64,000 nucleotides of DNA from MKSF01 sp037190225 (GTDB lineage: Bacteria > Bacteroidota > Bacteroidia > Chitinophagales > Chitinophagaceae), in the NCBI GenBank assembly GCA_037190225.1, contig JBBCJL010000007.1, positions 62,001 through 126,000 on the forward strand. Reading direction: 5' to 3'. Numbering within the stretch: the first letter of the stretch is position 1; each line of letters begins with the position of its first letter. Positions 61,802 through 64,000 of this stretch are shown here, in pieces. Below the pieces are notes generated by a model. That model did no database searches, was not told where the DNA came from, and worked only from the letters and a program-made list of their open reading frames with translations. Made by a program: the position numbers and the translations under genes.

Positions 61802-62302
61802 ATGTTACCATCAATTCTGACCCCCGCTTTAGGTTTGTTTGCCTGGACCTTAGTAGCGTTTATTATTGTGTTCCTGATACTAAAGAAATTTGCCTGGAAG
61901 CCAATACTGAATATGCTGTCTGAGCGTGAAACGACCATTGCCAATAATATAGCCGCTGCCGAAAAGGTAAGAGCTGAAATGGCATCTATGCAGGCTGAAA
62001 ATGAAAAATTATTAGCGCAGGCAAGAGAAGAGCGTACCCAGTTATTAAAAGAGGCGAAAGAGACGAAGGACAAGATCATTAACGAAGCCAAAGAGCAGGC
62101 TAAGGTCGAAGCGGATAAGATCCTGGTAAATGCACATGCCCAGATCGCGCAGCAGCGTAATGCAGCTTTGGTTGAAGTGAAAAATGAGATCGGTAACCTG
62201 GCTATTGAAGTAGCGGAGAAGGTATTGCGTAAAGAATTTGCGGAGGCCTCTTCCCAGCGTGAATATGCGAAATCCCTGGCTGCTGAGATATCTCTGAACT
62301 AA
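61802..62302 (+). CDS. atpF: F0F1 ATP synthase subunit b
   Basis: A 166-residue peripheral-stalk subunit. One N-terminal membrane helix (LFAWTLVAFIIVFLILKKFAW), then a long charged coiled-coil (AAAEKVRAEMASMQAENEKL) that ends with the delta-binding region. 120 bp after atpE because of the hairpin. Confidence 0.95.
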   Translation: MLPSILTPALGLFAWTLVAFIIVFLILKKFAWKPILNMLSERETTIANNIAAAEKVRAEMASMQAENEKLLAQAREERTQLLKEAKETKDKIINEAKEQAKVEADKILVNAHAQIAQQRNAALVEVKNEIGNLAIEVAEKVLRKEFAEASSQREYAKSLAAEISLN

Positions 62303-62384
62303 TTAACTAATTTCCCTGGGTTTTATTGAGCGGTCCCTTTTCGGCAGGCCTTATCCAGAAACCCTATAAATACATGACTATAAT

Positions 62385-62945
62385 ATGCAAAACCCACGTT
62401 TAGCATCACGTTACGCCAAATCCCTGATTGATATCGCTAAGGAGAGCCATACCCTGGAAGCAGTGCTGTCTGATATGGAGCTGATCGGTAAGACGCTGGC
62501 ATCCAGCAGGGAACTGTCGCTCGCTGTAGCAAGCCCTATTATCAGGGGAGATAAAAAAGCGGCGATCCTGAAGGCTGTTTTCGGAGATGCTTTGCAAAAG
62601 ATCACGACCATGTTCATTGATCTGCTGATCAGTAAGGGGCGTGAGGCGAACCTGGCGGAGATAGCAGCAGGATATATAGCGCAATACAAGAAACTGAACC
62701 ATGTCCATACTGTGAAGCTGACTACTGCCGCTCCTATTGATGAAGAGCTGAAAAGCCTGGTTGCCGGAAAGGTGGCCGCAGAAATGAAGGACGGTAAGGT
62801 AGAGATAGATACAACGGTAGAGCCGGATCTGATCGGCGGTTTTGTGCTGCAGGTCGGGGACAAGCTCTTTGACGCATCCGTAAGAAGGGATCTGATGGAT
62901 GTCAAGAGCCAGTTTACCAAGAATATCTATGTTGCGGATATCTAA
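62385..62945 (+). CDS. atpH: F0F1 ATP synthase subunit delta
   Basis: A 186-residue stalk subunit: RLASRYAKSLIDIAKESHTL at the start and the conserved C-terminal VEPDLIGGFVLQVGDKLFDASVRRDL. It joins subunit b to the alpha N-terminus. 82 bp after atpF and 50 bp before atpA. Confidence 0.95.
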   Translation: MQNPRLASRYAKSLIDIAKESHTLEAVLSDMELIGKTLASSRELSLAVASPIIRGDKKAAILKAVFGDALQKITTMFIDLLISKGREANLAEIAAGYIAQYKKLNHVHTVKLTTAAPIDEELKSLVAGKVAAEMKDGKVEIDTTVEPDLIGGFVLQVGDKLFDASVRRDLMDVKSQFTKNIYVADI

Positions 62946-62995
62946 AAGATACAATTGAAACAATATTATTTTAATCATTCATAATTCATAAAGTC

Positions 62996-64000
62996 ATGGT
63001 TGAAATTAAACCGGATGAAATATCGGCGATCTTGCGCCAGCAATTAAGCAACTTCAATGCTTCGGCAGAGTTGGAGGAAGTAGGTACTGTTCTTACAATA
63101 GGTGACGGTATTGCCCGTGTTTACGGCCTTGGCGGTGTTCGTCAGGGTGAGCTTGTAGAGTTCGAAGACAAGACCCAGGCCATAGCCCTGAACCTGGAAG
63201 AGGATAATGTGGGTGTGGTGCTGATGGGTGACAGCAAAAATATTAAAGAAGGATCCAAAGTGCGCCGTACCGGCCGTATCGCCTCTATCAAAGTAGGCGA
63301 AGGTATGGTAGGCCGCGTGGTCAATACTTTAGGCGAACCTATTGATGGTAAAGGTCCTATTACGGGAGAGCTGTATGAAATGCCTATCGAGCGTAAAGCG
63401 CCGGGCGTTATCTACCGTGAGCCTGTAAAAGAGCCGCTGCAGACAGGTCTGAAAGCCGTGGATGCTATGATCCCGATCGGCCGTGGTCAGCGTGAGCTGG
63501 TAATCGGTGACCGTGGTACCGGTAAAACTGCTATCTGCCTGGATACCATCATTAACCAAAAGGAATTTTACGAAGCCGGCAAGCCGGTGTACTGTATATA
63601 TGTAGCGGTAGGTCAGAAAGCCTCTACAGTAGCTCAGGTATTGAAAACCCTGGAAGATAACGGCGCTATGGCTTACACGATCGTTGTGGCCGCATCCGCT
63701 TCCGAGCCCGCTCCTTTACAATTCTACGCGCCGTTCGCGGGCGCTGCTATCGGGGAGTACTTCCGCGATACCGGCCGTCCTGCGCTGGTAGTATATGATG
63801 ATCTTTCCAAGCAGGCGGTGGCTTACCGTGAGGTATCCCTGCTGTTACGCCGTCCGCCGGGCCGTGAGGCTTATCCCGGAGACGTATTCTACCTGCACTC
63901 CCGTTTACTGGAAAGAGCTGCGAAAGTGATCAATAATGACGAGATCGCTAGGAACATGAACGATCTTCCTGAGTCCATAAAGCACTTGGTAAAAGGTGGC
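62996..64000 (+). CDS. atpA: F0F1 ATP synthase subunit alpha, 3'-truncated by window
   Basis: 335 codons are visible and the frame runs off the window end. The start MVEIKPDEISAILRQQLSNF is the standard amphipathic alpha N-terminus. The beta-barrel shows VGTVLTIGDGIARVYGL; the nucleotide domain has the Walker A loop GDRGTGKT (171-178) and later ALVVYDDLSKQAVAYREVSL and RRPPGREAYPGDVFYLHSRL. It builds the non-catalytic nucleotide sites of F1. atpG is expected next; in Bacteroidota beta and epsilon are usually encoded elsewhere. Confidence 0.98.
   Translation, partial: MVEIKPDEISAILRQQLSNFNASAELEEVGTVLTIGDGIARVYGLGGVRQGELVEFEDKTQAIALNLEEDNVGVVLMGDSKNIKEGSKVRRTGRIASIKVGEGMVGRVVNTLGEPIDGKGPITGELYEMPIERKAPGVIYREPVKEPLQTGLKAVDAMIPIGRGQRELVIGDRGTGKTAICLDTIINQKEFYEAGKPVYCIYVAVGQKASTVAQVLKTLEDNGAMAYTIVVAASASEPAPLQFYAPFAGAAIGEYFRDTGRPALVVYDDLSKQAVAYREVSLLLRRPPGREAYPGDVFYLHSRLLERAAKVINNDEIARNMNDLPESIKHLVKGG

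Noticed and set aside
1..64000. tRNA, rRNA or CRISPR genes
   Set aside because: No T-loop-like GGTTCRA segments with matching stems, no rRNA blocks and no regularly spaced repeats were noticed by eye; short RNA genes could still be missed.

Overview
The window reads as a chromosomal segment of a Bacteroidota bacterium, most likely of the Chitinophagaceae. Three things support this. Two very large secreted proteins end in type IX secretion (T9SS) sorting domains. Promoters follow the Bacteroidota pattern TTTG-N19/20-TAnnTTTG. Many families are typical of the phylum: DUF3109, DUF4920, DUF4105, DUF481, DUF6496, CarboxypepD_reg-like TonB receptors and a two-part ATP synthase operon. Base composition is close to half GC except for one clearly AT-rich patch at about 56.46-57.84 kb. 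No rRNA, tRNA, CRISPR array, prophage or intact insertion sequence was recognised.

Layout. 0-4.6 kb: 3' part of metH, a methyltransferase, a PAP2 phosphatase and a GT9 glycosyltransferase. 4.9-7.2 kb (minus): S41 protease and deoxynucleoside kinase. 7.5-12 kb (minus): a 1502-residue T9SS beta-helix/PKD protein. 12.3-17.1 kb: DUF481 outer-membrane protein, then mgtE-purD-DUF3109-pRiA4b-like gene closed by a terminator. 17.2-28.6 kb: CrtI-like oxidoreductase, MFS exporter, DUF4920, DUF4105, an orphan PaaE-type reductase, lipoproteins, a predicted release-factor-like (baeRF) protein, DUF72, an SDR and a histone-H1-like protein. 28.7-30.8 kb (minus): the radical SAM/DUF4130 putative DNA-repair pair. 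31-41.5 kb: ordinary metabolic genes plus ogt and ung. 41.8-45.3 kb: a four-gene two-component operon, with a divergent small gene and shared repeats. 46.3-50.1 kb: a TonB receptor-thioredoxin-ZIP transporter operon with two palindromic operator-like sites on its promoter. 50.9-55.5 kb (minus): a second giant T9SS protein. 55.9-57.8 kb: tag and two AT-rich lipoprotein genes. 58.1-60.1 kb: rplM-rpsI-rpsB. 60.2 kb to the end: atpB-E-F-H-A, with atpA cut by the window edge.

The most rewarding places for a second look are the metal-uptake-like operon with paired dyads at 46.32-46.38 kb, the two-component locus with repeated dyads and a 14-bp inverted repeat at 42.3-42.7 kb, the AT-rich lipoprotein pair, and promoters whose -7 box sits only 4-7 nt before the start codon, which suggests leaderless mRNAs. 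No computations or database searches were run; families are named from recognised motifs.
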